DNA of 64,000 bases from Roseibium aquae (GCF_008711285.1 NZ_VXDC01000003.1:186001-250000); one strand, 5' to 3'. Numbered from the stretch's first letter, positions 7,780-16,996 are shown. The notes: generated by a model not told the origin, from the sequence alone. Translations and numbers: made by a program.

Positions 7780-8922
7780 ATGACCTCGGCAGCTGAATTC
7801 GGTTTCGGAACCCAAATCCGCAAATCACCCTATTTCGACGCCACTGTGCGATGGGGCGCGCAAGCCTTCTCCATTTACAATCACATGTACATTCCGCGTG
7901 ACTTCGGGGATCCGGAACAGAATTTCTGGAACCTGGTCAACGACGCGATCCTGTGTGATGTCGCGGTCGAACGACAGGTGGAAATCACCGGGCCGGACGC
8001 GGCCGCATTCGTCCAGAAGCTGACCCCCCGCAACCTGTCCGGAATGGCGGTCGGGCAATGCAAGTACATCCTGTTGACCAACGCGGACGGCGGCATCATC
8101 AACGACCCGATCCTGCTGCGGCTCGGCGAGAACCACTTCTGGATCTCGATTGCCGACAGCGACGTCCTGCTTTGGGCGCAAGGCGTCGCGGTCCATTCCG
8201 GGATGGATGTGACGATCCGCGAACCGGATGTTTCCCCGCTGCAACTCCAGGGTCCGAAATCGGGCATGATCATGCAGGCCCTGTTCGGCCCGTCCATCAT
8301 GGATCTGCGTTACTATTGGCTGCGTGAGGTGGAGCTTGACGGGATTCCCCTGATCGTGTCGCGGACAGGATGGTCGAGCGAACTGGGCTACGAACTTTAT
8401 CTGCGCGACGGCAGCCGCGGCGATGAGTTGTGGGAAAAGATCATGGCGGCCGGAGCGCCGTTCAACCTGCGGCCCGGCCATACCTCTTCCATCCGCCGGA
8501 TCGAGGGTGGCATGCTCTCCTATCACGCGGATGCCGATCTTCAGACCAACCCGTTCGAACTCGGGCTCGACCGGCTGGTGGACCTGACCATGGACACCGA
8601 TTTCATCGGCAAGGCCGCCCTGCAGCGCATCCAGGCGGCCGGGGTGAAACGGACCCAGGTCGGCCTGATCATTGACGGCGAGCCGCTTCGCGGTCCCAAC
8701 ACCACGTTCTGGACCATACGGAAGGACGAGGAGACCGTGGGCAAGGTGACCTCTGCGGTGTTTTCTCCGCGGCTTCAGCAAAACATTGCCCTCGCCATGG
8801 TTTCGACCGACGTGAACTGGCTCGGCGCGGAGTTGCAGGTTGACTTGCCCAGCGGTGCGCAGCGCGCGATCATTGTCGAAAAGCCGTTCTACGATCCGCG
8901 AAAGATGATCGCGGCTGCCTGA
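7780..8922 (+). CDS. DmdA-like GcvT-family tetrahydrofolate-dependent demethylase
   Basis: A 380-residue aminomethyltransferase-fold protein without an oxidase domain. Patches such as YNHMYIPRDF, DVAVERQVEI, WISIADSDVLLWAQG, REPDVSPLQLQGPKSG and RIEGGMLSYHAD resemble the dimethylsulfoniopropionate demethylase DmdA more than glycine-cleavage T protein. DmdA moves a methyl group from DMSP to tetrahydrofolate in marine bacteria. Paralogues of unproven substrate are common in roseobacters, so DMSP is a hypothesis. The ATG at 7780 is chosen for the GGGAGG box 5-6 nt upstream; the frame is open 84 codons further up but non-protein-like. No dmdB/C/D genes are adjacent. It converges on the DUF1194 gene across a strong hairpin. 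Confidence 0.75.
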   Translation: MTSAAEFGFGTQIRKSPYFDATVRWGAQAFSIYNHMYIPRDFGDPEQNFWNLVNDAILCDVAVERQVEITGPDAAAFVQKLTPRNLSGMAVGQCKYILLTNADGGIINDPILLRLGENHFWISIADSDVLLWAQGVAVHSGMDVTIREPDVSPLQLQGPKSGMIMQALFGPSIMDLRYYWLREVELDGIPLIVSRTGWSSELGYELYLRDGSRGDELWEKIMAAGAPFNLRPGHTSSIRRIEGGMLSYHADADLQTNPFELGLDRLVDLTMDTDFIGKAALQRIQAAGVKRTQVGLIIDGEPLRGPNTTFWTIRKDEETVGKVTSAVFSPRLQQNIALAMVSTDVNWLGAELQVDLPSGAQRAIIVEKPFYDPRKMIAAA

Positions 8923-8949
8923 ACGGCTGCATGAGCGCCTTCCGGATCA

Positions 8950-8980
8950 AGGGCCCCGCCGGGCAAACGGGCGCGGCCCT
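8950..8980. terminator. Bidirectional hairpin between convergent genes
   Basis: AGGGCC at 8950-8955 pairs with GGCCCT at 8975-8980; after one mismatch four more GC pairs close the inner stem. It sits between the stops of the DmdA-like gene and the DUF1194 gene. There is no clear T-run. Confidence 0.45.
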
Positions 8981-8990
8981 GGCCCGCCGC

Positions 8991-9809
8991 CTACCGGTCC
9001 AGAAACATCCGGCGCTGCTGCCAGAGTTTTTCGCCAATCAGGCAGTCATAAGGTTCGCCGAAGGTGATCTGTGCCGGGATGACCGGCGCCAGATCGGCAG
9101 GGGGAACCGCGCCGATCTCCAGCACCAGTTTCCGCCGCACCGCCTCGGGAAACTGGTCCCAGCTGTTGACCGGGATCATGAAGCTGGCCGGACCGCCGAT
9201 CACGCAACGCCGGTAATATTCGTCCAGATCCGGGATATTGAAGATCCCGCCGAAGCCACCTGAGGTGAGCAGCGGCAGGCCGTTGATAGTGATGCCCCGG
9301 GCTATCGCCTCGTCGCGCGCCTGGGTGACCGGAACGCCCTGATTGTTCGGGCCGTCGCCGGAAATGTCGATCACCTTGCGGTCGACCTCGAAGGGCAGGT
9401 TCTCGAGTTTTTCCATCGCCGCCTCGATCCCGCCCGATATGGACGTGCGCCGTTCGCCGCGCCGGTGGGCGGTTCGGAGTTCCTTGGCGATAGCTTCCGC
9501 GTCTTCCCGGGTCTCGATGATGGTCCAGCCAACCAGTTCACGGGCCCAGCTGTTATTGGCCCATTCGAAGAATGTCACCGCGATCCGGCCATGGAAGCCG
9601 CCGGCAATCGTCGCCAGGACTTCGTCGCTGGTGAGCGCCGCCGCATAGCCGCTCCGCTGGATGCCCATTTCCTCGTAGGACATGGACAGCGACACGTCGA
9701 CGGCAAGGACCAGCGCGACATCGACGGGTTCTTGCGCGCGCGCGGCCGCCAGACCCAAGAGGCTCGCAACCGCCAGCAGAAGCGGGAAATGCAGGAACCA
9801 TTTTTTCAT
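8991..9809 (-). CDS. DUF1194 family secreted von Willebrand A-like protein
   Basis: A 272-residue protein with a signal peptide (about 1-25, cleaved after AARA-Q) and a vWA-like domain. The metal-ion-dependent adhesion site is visible as AVDVSLSMSYEE (D38, S40, S42), with later IDISGDGPNNQG and SWDQFPEAVRRKLVLEIG, typical of DUF1194. Members are exported proteins of alphaproteobacteria with no known function. The gene stands alone; the homocysteine methyltransferase ends about 190 nt upstream on the same strand. Confidence 0.85.
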   Translation of the reverse strand: MKKWFLHFPLLLAVASLLGLAAARAQEPVDVALVLAVDVSLSMSYEEMGIQRSGYAAALTSDEVLATIAGGFHGRIAVTFFEWANNSWARELVGWTIIETREDAEAIAKELRTAHRRGERRTSISGGIEAAMEKLENLPFEVDRKVIDISGDGPNNQGVPVTQARDEAIARGITINGLPLLTSGGFGGIFNIPDLDEYYRRCVIGGPASFMIPVNSWDQFPEAVRRKLVLEIGAVPPADLAPVIPAQITFGEPYDCLIGEKLWQQRRMFLDR

Positions 9810-10002
9810 GCCGTAAGGTTAGGCGAAAAACCGGGCGGGGGCGCACGGGGAACGGACGCCCAGCGGTCACGTCTGCGTGAATGACCCGTCTTGGACCGGG
9901 CAAATCCGATGTCTGCGGACCCAGGTCCGCAAAACACCCCCCTCATAAGGGCCTCAAGGAACGGGCCCGCGCGAACCGGCACGGCTTGTCCCTGCTTCGG
10001 CC

Positions 10003-11037
10003 CTACCCCCTCCGGCGCCCCCGGCGGCGGCCACCGCCTGTTCCCTCCGCCTCCGCTTCGGCGCGGGCCGCATCCGCTTCCAGATTGGGCGGCGAGACAA
10101 GGGGCCCAATTTCCGAGACCACGAGACCGACATCGGGGCGGTTGCCCTTCATGTGAGTGTCGAGTGCCTGGCGCATGGCGGCCAGGTGGCCCGCTGACGT
10201 GCCGCAACAGCCGCCGATGATCCGCGCACCGGCATCCAGCGCCATATGTGCATATTTGGCCATCAACTCGGGCGTGCCGGTATAGACCACTTCGTCACCG
10301 CGAATTTCCGGAATGCCGCAATTGGCCTTGGCCACAACGATCAGGTCCGGGTCTTCAGCGGTCATTTCCAGGACCGCGGCCAGAAGATCGGATGCGCCAA
10401 CGCCGCAATTGGAACCGAGTGCCGCCGGGGTGCAGGCGAATTCGGATTTCAGTCGCGCCATACCCCTTGGGCTCAGACCCATCATGGTCTTGCCGGCCGT
10501 GTCGAAACTCGCCGTCACGACAAGCGGGATATCGCGGCCCTTGGCCGCTTCCGCAGCGGCCTTCATTTCCTCGGCCGCGGACATGGTCTCGACCCACAGA
10601 ATATCGGCCCCGCCCTCGATCAGGCCGTCGATCTGCTCGGCAAAGGCGTCAACCGCCTCTTCGTAGCTGAGCGCGCCGAGCGGCTGGAACAATTCGCCGG
10701 TCGGACCGATCGAGCCGCCGACAAGAACCTCGCGCCCAGTGGCCTCCGCCACCTCGCGCGCGAGCCGGGCACCGGCCGCGTTCAATTCCTTCACGCGGCC
10801 TTCGGCGTTGTGCAGTTTCAGCCGGTGCCGGTTCGCGCCGAATGTGTTGGTCAGGATGATGTCCGATCCGGCATCGACAAATCCCTGATGCAGCGTCCGG
10901 ATCTTGTCCGGCTCATCGACATTCCAGAGTTCCGGTGCATCGCCCGACGTGAGTCCCATGTCGAAGAGCGTGGTTCCGGTCGCGCCATCGGCCAGCAGAG
11001 CGCCTTTCATGGCGAGGAGAGTGTGAAGTTTCGACAT
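10003..11037 (-). CDS. bmt: Homocysteine S-methyltransferase (betaine-homocysteine type)
   Basis: A 344-residue zinc-dependent methyltransferase that would convert homocysteine to methionine with glycine betaine or another methyl donor. Visible motifs: LADGATGTTLFDMG at the N-terminus, ILTNTFGANRHRL, and the zinc ligands in ALGSNCGVG and IIGGCCGTSAGH. The ATG at 11037 gives the usual family N-terminus; in-frame ATGs at 11094 and 11118 would add non-homologous residues. The C-terminus is unusual: an acidic/Ala run, then GGGRRRGRRRG, resembling the tail of the ASKHA activator. It follows the DMGDH-like gene on the same strand after 246 nt of potentially structured leader. The family is certain; betaine as donor is inferred from context. 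Confidence 0.85.
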   Translation of the reverse strand: MSKLHTLLAMKGALLADGATGTTLFDMGLTSGDAPELWNVDEPDKIRTLHQGFVDAGSDIILTNTFGANRHRLKLHNAEGRVKELNAAGARLAREVAEATGREVLVGGSIGPTGELFQPLGALSYEEAVDAFAEQIDGLIEGGADILWVETMSAAEEMKAAAEAAKGRDIPLVVTASFDTAGKTMMGLSPRGMARLKSEFACTPAALGSNCGVGASDLLAAVLEMTAEDPDLIVVAKANCGIPEIRGDEVVYTGTPELMAKYAHMALDAGARIIGGCCGTSAGHLAAMRQALDTHMKGNRPDVGLVVSEIGPLVSPPNLEADAARAEAEAEGTGGGRRRGRRRG

Positions 11038-11100
11038 GGATTCGAGCCCCTGTTTGCAGCAAACCGCCACGTTGGTTCTTGTTTTCTCTGCCATAGCAGA

Positions 11101-11189
11101 ACCCGCGCGGATCTCCACGCGGGTTTTCGAGTTTCAAACTATGCCACGACTTGACAGGGCTTGACCCGGGCTGGACGGGGTGCAAGCCC
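11101..11189 (-). other. Structured leader upstream of bmt
   Basis: Two stem-loops lie between the DMGDH-like stop and bmt: GGGCTTG (11157-11163) with CAAGCCC (11183-11189), enclosing a CCCG/CGGG stem, and ACCCGCG (11101-11107) with CGCGGGT (11118-11124). A third, imperfect stem lies near 11219-11250. They could be operon-internal terminators, processing sites or a regulatory leader. No known riboswitch consensus was recognised. Confidence 0.35.
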
Positions 11190-11282
11190 CATATGGCAAT
11201 CCCGAGCGCGAGCCGAGACCTTTGGCTCAAACAACCGACCGCAGCCAAGGGTCGAGCCCAGCAATGACACCTATATGGGCGC

Positions 11283-13844
11283 TTAACTGCGCGGCTTGAG
11301 GTTTTCCGGATCGTAGAGGGGCGCGTAGCCGACACCGGCGACTTCGACCGGGTAGGTCTCGGCGAAATATTCGACATTCAGCTTCCGGCCGACCTGAGCA
11401 TACTCGTGCGGCAGATAGGCCAGCGCGATATTTTTGCCGATCGTCGGGCCATAAGCGATCGACGTCGTGTACGACCGGCGGCCAAGCTCGTCGACCAATG
11501 TTTCCCCCGTTTCCGGATCCAGCACCGGCAGAATCCCGACAGGATAGCGCTTGATGCCGGTAATGTCGGTGTTCTCAGTCATGACCAAAGTGCACAACAT
11601 GGCGGGCTGGTGATCGCGCGCCCGGTATTCCAAATGCTTGGCCTTGCCGCGGAAATCGGCCTCCTTGACTTTCGGGCGCGCCAGATCCGCCTCGTACAGA
11701 TTGTACTGGGTGAGCAAGTCCGCGTTCTGCAGGCGGAGCGACTTTTCCATACGGCGGGAATTCGCGTAGGTCTCGATGCCGACGGCCATGATGCCGAGAT
11801 CGCGCAGGGCGTCCCAGACAGCCAGGCCGTCCTCATACTTCATATGAAGCTCCCAGCCCTGCTCGCCGACATAGGACAGCCGCAGCGCCATGACCTTCTT
11901 GCCCGCAATCTCGATTTCGCGGATGGCCGCGAAGGGGAAATTCTCCGGATCGAGGGCTGCCGGATCGGACACGGCCTTTTTCAGATTCTCGCGCGCGTTC
12001 GGACCCCAGATCCCGATGGTGGTGAATTGCTCGCTGACATCGGTGACGGTGACATTGAAACCCTTGTCCTGCGCGACGCGCTTGACGTAGTGAAGGTCGC
12101 GCGGTCCGGCGTCGGCCCCATCCACCACGCGGCAGCGGTCGGCCATGCGGAATATGGTGAGGTCGGCGCGGACCATGCCCTCGTCATCGAGGAAATGGGT
12201 GTAGATCCCCTTGCCGATATTGGCATCCCCGCCGATTTTCGCGGCGCAGAGCCATTCCATCAGCGCAACATGGTCGGGTCCGGACACGTCGAACATGTAA
12301 AAGTGCGACAGGTTGATGAGGCCGCAATCCTCGCTGAGTGCCAGATGTTCGGCATTCGACACCCGCCAGAAATGACGGTTGTCCCACTCGTTCTCGCGAA
12401 CGGGAACCTGGTTGCCGTATTTTTCCAGAAGGTGCTCGTTGGCCGCGTAGCCGTGGGCACGCTCCCAGCCGCCCAGCTCCATGCAGTAACCGCCAAGCTC
12501 CACCTCGCGCTCATAAAATGGCGAGCGCTTGATGTTGCGGCCGTTGGCATAAGGCTCGCGCGGATGGATCGCGGGAAAATAGATCTTCTGCGCCGCCTCG
12601 TAGCAGCGGCCCTCGATGAAGTCCTCGGTCAGCTGATGGGCATAAAACCGCGAATAGTCGATGGAGGCGTGGTCGATTTCAGTCCGGCCATCGGTGATCC
12701 AGTCGGCCACCAGCTTGCCGTAGCCCGGGCCGTCCTTCACCCAGATCGCAACGCAGTACCAAAGACCGCGCACCTTCTGGCTTTCGCCCACGGAGGGGCC
12801 ACCGGCTGCCGAGACCTGCAGCAGGCCGTTGAACGACCAGCTCTCATTGTAGCCCAGTTCGCTCAGGATCGGGGTCAGCTCCATCGCGCGCTCGAGCGGC
12901 TCGATCACCTGCTCCAGTTCCAGATCGCGCTGGGATGGCGACAGACGCGCCTCTTCCTTTTCCTGCAGGTCGCGCGGGTGGCACATGCGCGGATGGGTGG
13001 TCTCATAATAGCCCCACTCGATCTGGCCGCCCTCGGTTGTCTTGGGATCGCCCGTGTCACGCATATAGGCCGAGTTGCCCTGGTCGCGCAGCAGCGGGTA
13101 GCCGATGTCCTTGCCGGTGCCCTCGAACTCGTTGAAGGGGCCGAAAAACGTCAGCGGGTGGTCCACCGGCATCACCGGCAGATCTTCGCCCACCATCTCG
13201 GCGATGAGGCGGCCCCACAGGCCAGCGCAGACGATCACGTGATCAGCCATGATCGTGCCGCGGTGGGTCTTGACCCCCTTAATGCGGCCGTCTTCCACGA
13301 TCAGGGATTGCGCGGGCGTGTTGGCGAAGGATTTCAGCTTGCCGCTTTCTACCCCCATGTCGACCAGCTTGCCGGACAGTGCCTGGGAACGCGGCACCAC
13401 AAGGCCGGCATCCGGGTCGTAAAGACCGCCCTGCACCTGATCCTCCTCGATCAACGGGAATTTTTCCTTGATCTCCGCCGGGGTCACAAGATGCGCGCGC
13501 GTGCCGAAGGCTTTGCCGGAAGACACTTTCCGCTTGATCTCATCCATCCAGAAATCATCGCCGGTGCGGGCGACTTCCAAACCGCCGATTTTCTCGTAAG
13601 CGCCCATTTTCTCGAAAAACGCGACGGAATAGAGCGATGTCCAGGTGGACAAGTAATCGTGGCTGGTCGTGTAGCAGAAGTCCGAAGCGTGGGCGGTCGA
13701 ACCGATGTCGGTCGGAATGCCCGACTTGTCGATCCCGACGATGTCGGTCCAGCCGCGCTCGATCAGGTGATGGGCCACCGATGCGCCGACAATGCCGCCC
13801 AGACCGACGATGACGATTTGTGCCTTGTCAGGAAACGCTGACAT
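11283..13844 (-). CDS. Dimethylglycine/sarcosine dehydrogenase-like FAD-GcvT fusion
   Basis: An 853-residue protein with two parts. Residues 1-400 form a D-amino-acid-oxidase-type FAD domain (IVGLGGIVGASVAHHLIERG; GSTAHASDF, where the His matches the covalent flavin site of dimethylglycine and sarcosine dehydrogenases). Residues about 430-850 form a GcvT/aminomethyltransferase domain (LINLSHFYMFDVSGPD, YVGEQGWELHMKYEDG, ETYANSRRMEKSLRL). Such enzymes oxidise N-methyl groups and pass formaldehyde to tetrahydrofolate as 5,10-methylene-THF; electrons usually go to ETF. Upstream of bmt and divergent from mttB, it fits demethylation of dimethylglycine left after betaine demethylation. The exact substrate cannot be read from sequence. 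Confidence 0.85.
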   Translation of the reverse strand: MSAFPDKAQIVIVGLGGIVGASVAHHLIERGWTDIVGIDKSGIPTDIGSTAHASDFCYTTSHDYLSTWTSLYSVAFFEKMGAYEKIGGLEVARTGDDFWMDEIKRKVSSGKAFGTRAHLVTPAEIKEKFPLIEEDQVQGGLYDPDAGLVVPRSQALSGKLVDMGVESGKLKSFANTPAQSLIVEDGRIKGVKTHRGTIMADHVIVCAGLWGRLIAEMVGEDLPVMPVDHPLTFFGPFNEFEGTGKDIGYPLLRDQGNSAYMRDTGDPKTTEGGQIEWGYYETTHPRMCHPRDLQEKEEARLSPSQRDLELEQVIEPLERAMELTPILSELGYNESWSFNGLLQVSAAGGPSVGESQKVRGLWYCVAIWVKDGPGYGKLVADWITDGRTEIDHASIDYSRFYAHQLTEDFIEGRCYEAAQKIYFPAIHPREPYANGRNIKRSPFYEREVELGGYCMELGGWERAHGYAANEHLLEKYGNQVPVRENEWDNRHFWRVSNAEHLALSEDCGLINLSHFYMFDVSGPDHVALMEWLCAAKIGGDANIGKGIYTHFLDDEGMVRADLTIFRMADRCRVVDGADAGPRDLHYVKRVAQDKGFNVTVTDVSEQFTTIGIWGPNARENLKKAVSDPAALDPENFPFAAIREIEIAGKKVMALRLSYVGEQGWELHMKYEDGLAVWDALRDLGIMAVGIETYANSRRMEKSLRLQNADLLTQYNLYEADLARPKVKEADFRGKAKHLEYRARDHQPAMLCTLVMTENTDITGIKRYPVGILPVLDPETGETLVDELGRRSYTTSIAYGPTIGKNIALAYLPHEYAQVGRKLNVEYFAETYPVEVAGVGYAPLYDPENLKPRS

Positions 13845-14304
13845 CTTTCATTCCTCTTCCGTGCACCGGGGCCGGCGCGTACCGGCTTCCCCTGATGTTA
13901 CGACCAATGTTGATGGATATGTCCGAGCCGCGGGCCGTTTGTCCCGGAGGAGCAACCGGAGGCCAAAGGCGCGATCCTTGGCGGCAGTATCGCGGCAGAA
14001 GCCGGGGGTGAGTAGCTTAATTGCGTCATGGCGGCACCATCTCCACGACACCCGCCCTTCGAGGTGCGCCGACGCTGGATCACGTCCGGCATGGCCGGGA
14101 ACTGGCGGTGCGAGACCATCGGCAAACGGGGACCAAGGCGACAGCGATCGTCTCCCGGTTTGCGCCCGGAAACCGCCCGGATCCGGCCCATGCGGATCAG
14201 ATGCCGCAATTAGAGCAGGCCAAGACGCATCTGGAGCGGGACCGCTGGCCAAGCGGCCTAAGACTTGTCATAACGAGCCAAACGCAATCTCCAGGGAGCC
14301 CATC
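13845..14304. promoter_or_regulatory. Divergent intergenic region between the DMGDH-like gene and mttB
   Basis: These 460 nt hold the promoters of both operons. Inverted repeats are seen at 14156-14175 (CGGTTT-N8-AAACCG) and 14242-14256 (CCGCT-GGCCA-AGCGG, about 50 nt before the mttB start). Short open frames here lack protein-like composition and ribosome sites. No promoter box could be fixed with confidence. Confidence 0.4.
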
Positions 14305-15846
14305 ATGTCTGACGTAGCAGCACCCGCAGCCCGCCGGGGACGATCCGCCCGACGCGAGCGCCGCCAGTCCGCACCCGGCATGATCGGCGCACCCTACATC
14401 ACCCGCAACATTCCCGTCTTCGATGTTCTGAGCGACGAAGGGGCGGAAAAGATCGAGGCGCAAGCCGACCGGCTTTTGTGGGAAATCGGTCTTGAATTCC
14501 GCGAAGCGCCGGAGATCCTGCAGATCTGGAAGGCCGCGGGTGCCGAGGTTGACGGCGAGCGCGTGCGCTTTCCAAAGGGTATGCTGCGGGAGGTCCTCAA
14601 GACGGCACCCGCGCAGTTTACGCAACATGCGCGTAATCCGGCCCGGAACGTCGAGGTGGGCGGCAACAACATCATCTTCGCGCCGGTTTACGGACCGCCC
14701 TTCGTCACCGATCTCGACAAGGGGCGCCGCTACGGAACCATCGAGGATTTCCGCAATTTCGTGAAGCTGGCCTACATGTCGCCATGGCTGCACCATTCGG
14801 GCGGGACGGTCTGTGAACCGGTGGATCTGCCGGTGAACAAGCGCCACTTCGACATGGTCTATGCGCATATCAAATATTCCGACAAGCCCTTCATGGGCTC
14901 GGTGACCGCGCCCGAGCGCGCGGAAGATTCGGTGAACATGGCGCGGATCGTGTTTGGCGACGACTTCGTCGACCAGAATTGCGTGATGATCCAGCTCATC
15001 AACGCCAACTCTCCGCTGGTTTTCGATGCCACAATGCTGGGCGCCTTGAAGGTCTATGCCTCGGCCAACCAAGCCTGCATCGTCTCGCCCTTCATTCTGG
15101 CAGGTGCGATGAGCCCGGTCACGGTCGCCGGCACGTTGTCCCAGGTCCTGGCCGAGGCTATGGCCGGATGCGCCCTCACGCAGCTCATCCGCCCGGGCGC
15201 TCCGGTGGTGTTCGGGGCCTTTGTCAGTTCGATTTCCATGCAATCCGGGGCCCCGACCTTCGGCAGCCCGGAAGGCTCGCTCCTGTTGAACGGCGCGGCG
15301 AAACTGGCGCGGCGTCTCGGTTTGCCGTTCCGGTCAGGTGGATCGTTCACGGCGTCGAAAACGCCGGACGCGCAATCCGCGCAAGAATCGGCACAAACCA
15401 TCGCGGCGACGGTTCAGGCGGGCGTGAATTTCTGCCTGCATGCCGCAGGATGGCTCGAAGGCGGCCTGTGCTCGTCCTACGAAAAATTCGTGATGGACGC
15501 GGATCAGCTGGCCATGATGCATGTGCTGGCAAAGGGGATCGATGTGTCCGACGAGGCGATGGCGATGGACGCTTTTCAGGAGGTCGGCCCCGGTGGCCAC
15601 TTCCTCGGAGCGGCACACACCCAGCGCAATTTCGAAAGCGCGTTCTATCGCTCCACGATTGCCGACAACAATTCCTATGAGCAGTGGCTGGCAGACGGGC
15701 AACTGGACGCGGCCACCCGCGCCAACAAGATCTGGAAGGACATGCTGGCCGGATACACGGGACCGGAACTGGATCCGGGAATTGACGAGGCGCTTGTCTC
15801 CTTCATGGAAGAGCGCAAGGCCTCTTTCCCAGACAGCAACGTCTGA
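14305..15846 (+). CDS. MttB-family (non-pyrrolysine) corrinoid methyltransferase
   Basis: A 513-residue member of the trimethylamine methyltransferase family. The frame is uninterrupted, so it is not the pyrrolysine type; characterised relatives such as MtgB demethylate glycine betaine onto a corrinoid protein. Seen motifs: TQHARNPARNVEVGGNN, FAPVYGPPFV, SGGTVCEPVDLPVNKRHF and VGPGGHFLGAAHTQRNF. The ATG at 14305 has GGGAG 7 nt upstream; the frame is open another 171 codons, judged non-coding. The N-terminus has a basic patch (ARRGRSARRERRQ). It is divergent from the DMGDH-like gene and 13 kb from the ASKHA activator. Glycine betaine is the best guess; carnitine or proline betaine are alternatives. 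Confidence 0.88.
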   Translation: MSDVAAPAARRGRSARRERRQSAPGMIGAPYITRNIPVFDVLSDEGAEKIEAQADRLLWEIGLEFREAPEILQIWKAAGAEVDGERVRFPKGMLREVLKTAPAQFTQHARNPARNVEVGGNNIIFAPVYGPPFVTDLDKGRRYGTIEDFRNFVKLAYMSPWLHHSGGTVCEPVDLPVNKRHFDMVYAHIKYSDKPFMGSVTAPERAEDSVNMARIVFGDDFVDQNCVMIQLINANSPLVFDATMLGALKVYASANQACIVSPFILAGAMSPVTVAGTLSQVLAEAMAGCALTQLIRPGAPVVFGAFVSSISMQSGAPTFGSPEGSLLLNGAAKLARRLGLPFRSGGSFTASKTPDAQSAQESAQTIAATVQAGVNFCLHAAGWLEGGLCSSYEKFVMDADQLAMMHVLAKGIDVSDEAMAMDAFQEVGPGGHFLGAAHTQRNFESAFYRSTIADNNSYEQWLADGQLDAATRANKIWKDMLAGYTGPELDPGIDEALVSFMEERKASFPDSNV

Positions 15847-15883
15847 ATTCGGCTGGGCCGGGGAACCGGTCTCGGCTGTGCTA

Positions 15884-15906
15884 TGGCCGGGTCACGGGCC
15901 CGGCCA
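15884..15906. terminator. Hairpin between convergent mttB and GDPD genes
   Basis: TGGCCGGG (15884-15891) pairs perfectly with CCCGGCCA (15899-15906) around a 7-nt loop, between the two convergent stops. A strong T-run is absent. Confidence 0.5.
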
Positions 15907-15929
15907 GTGTAATTTCAAGCTGGTAAGAC

Positions 15930-16655
15930 TTAAGCCGGTAAGATCGACTTCATGCGCGCTTCGACCTCGCGGAACAGCTCGACATGGTCGATATTCATCT
16001 GCTCGATCCCAAAACGGACGGCGTCTTCAAACACCGCTTCATCCTTGCCGTCATAAAACATTTGCGTGATCAAACCGGCGGATTTGGCCGCATTGACCCT
16101 GTCCGCAGACAGATCACCGGAATCAAATTCAAGAATGCTGGCGTTCAGCGCAACAGCCCGTTCGACCGACCCGACATGGCTCCACAACACCATCCGCCGC
16201 AAGTCGGGGACGCGGGCGCGGGCCGCGGCCCGGATGCTTTGATCAAACGAAAATGTCCAAGCGTCGCGCAGGAGATACCGGGCGGCCAGCATATCGCGCA
16301 CCCGGGCCGGATCGGCATCCTTGATTTCCGCGTAGGTCGCGATGCGACCCACACAGGCATCCAGAAAACGGTCCAGCCGTGGCACCCGCTCGCCCGCGAA
16401 TTCCGGAGCAAACCAGCTGCCCGCATCGAGCGCGTCAATTTGCGCGGACGTCAGATCGCCAAACCGCCCGGTCCCATCCGTGGTACGGTCAACCGTCTCG
16501 TCGTGGAAGACGTAGAGGACCCCGTCGCGGCTGGTGCGGATATCGAATTCAACGGCGAACGCGCCGAGGGCAATCGCGCCTTCCAAGGATGCGACGGTGT
16601 TTTCCGGCGCGCTGAGGCAGGCGCCGCGATGGCAGACAATCTTCGCGGTGGTCAA
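15930..16655 (-). CDS. ugpQ: Glycerophosphodiester phosphodiesterase
   Basis: A 241-residue GDPD-family enzyme that hydrolyses glycerophosphodiesters (such as glycerophosphocholine) to glycerol-3-phosphate and an alcohol. Catalytic motifs: CHRGACLSAPENT near residue 8, then EFDIRTSRDGVLYVFHDE at about 36-53, with His, Glu, Asp and His in family positions; Lys in TYAEIKD. No signal peptide is seen, so it is likely cytosolic like UgpQ. Released choline would feed the betaine pathway suggested by neighbours, but that link is inferred. The gene converges on mttB. The symbol is given by similarity to short cytosolic GDPDs. Confidence 0.85.
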   Translation of the reverse strand: MTTAKIVCHRGACLSAPENTVASLEGAIALGAFAVEFDIRTSRDGVLYVFHDETVDRTTDGTGRFGDLTSAQIDALDAGSWFAPEFAGERVPRLDRFLDACVGRIATYAEIKDADPARVRDMLAARYLLRDAWTFSFDQSIRAAARARVPDLRRMVLWSHVGSVERAVALNASILEFDSGDLSADRVNAAKSAGLITQMFYDGKDEAVFEDAVRFGIEQMNIDHVELFREVEARMKSILPA

Positions 16656-16996
16656 GGTTCAGCTCCAGCGTGGCTGGTTTGGTTCGGCGCCGTATGCCCC
16701 AGAACCCGGGCGGCGTCACTTTTATTTCTCTCTATTGGATCAGGAGTGCCTGATTTGCATCATAGAATGATGACAAAGACGCGCAAGGTGCACATGAAAT
16801 CGTTCCCGTCATGGAACAACTTGCACGCGACCGGCCCCTTCCCGGCAGGATGCCTGTTTCGGGCAGTCTAAAGCCCGCCAATTGTCAACTCCCTTGAAAC
16901 AGTGAGTTCAATTGCGGCAACGGCGTTCATACCTATCTTGGCAGCGAAGCGTTCGGGACCGGGCGCTGATCCACGACCATCGACAAAGGACCACTC
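16656..16996. other. Intergenic region before the YceI operon
   Basis: These 341 nt separate the divergent GDPD and yceI genes and should hold both promoters. No convincing gene, hairpin or sharp promoter box was recognised; the stretch just before yceI is purine-rich (AAAGGA) and probably includes its ribosome site. Confidence 0.4.

Noticed and set aside
11406-13841. Plus-strand open frame of 811 codons opposite the DMGDH-like gene
   Set aside because: Antisense shadow; the FAD and GcvT motifs are on the minus strand.
14305-15846. Pyrrolysine-dependent trimethylamine methyltransferase
   Set aside because: The frame has no internal TAG read as Pyl; it belongs to the non-pyrrolysine MttB group.
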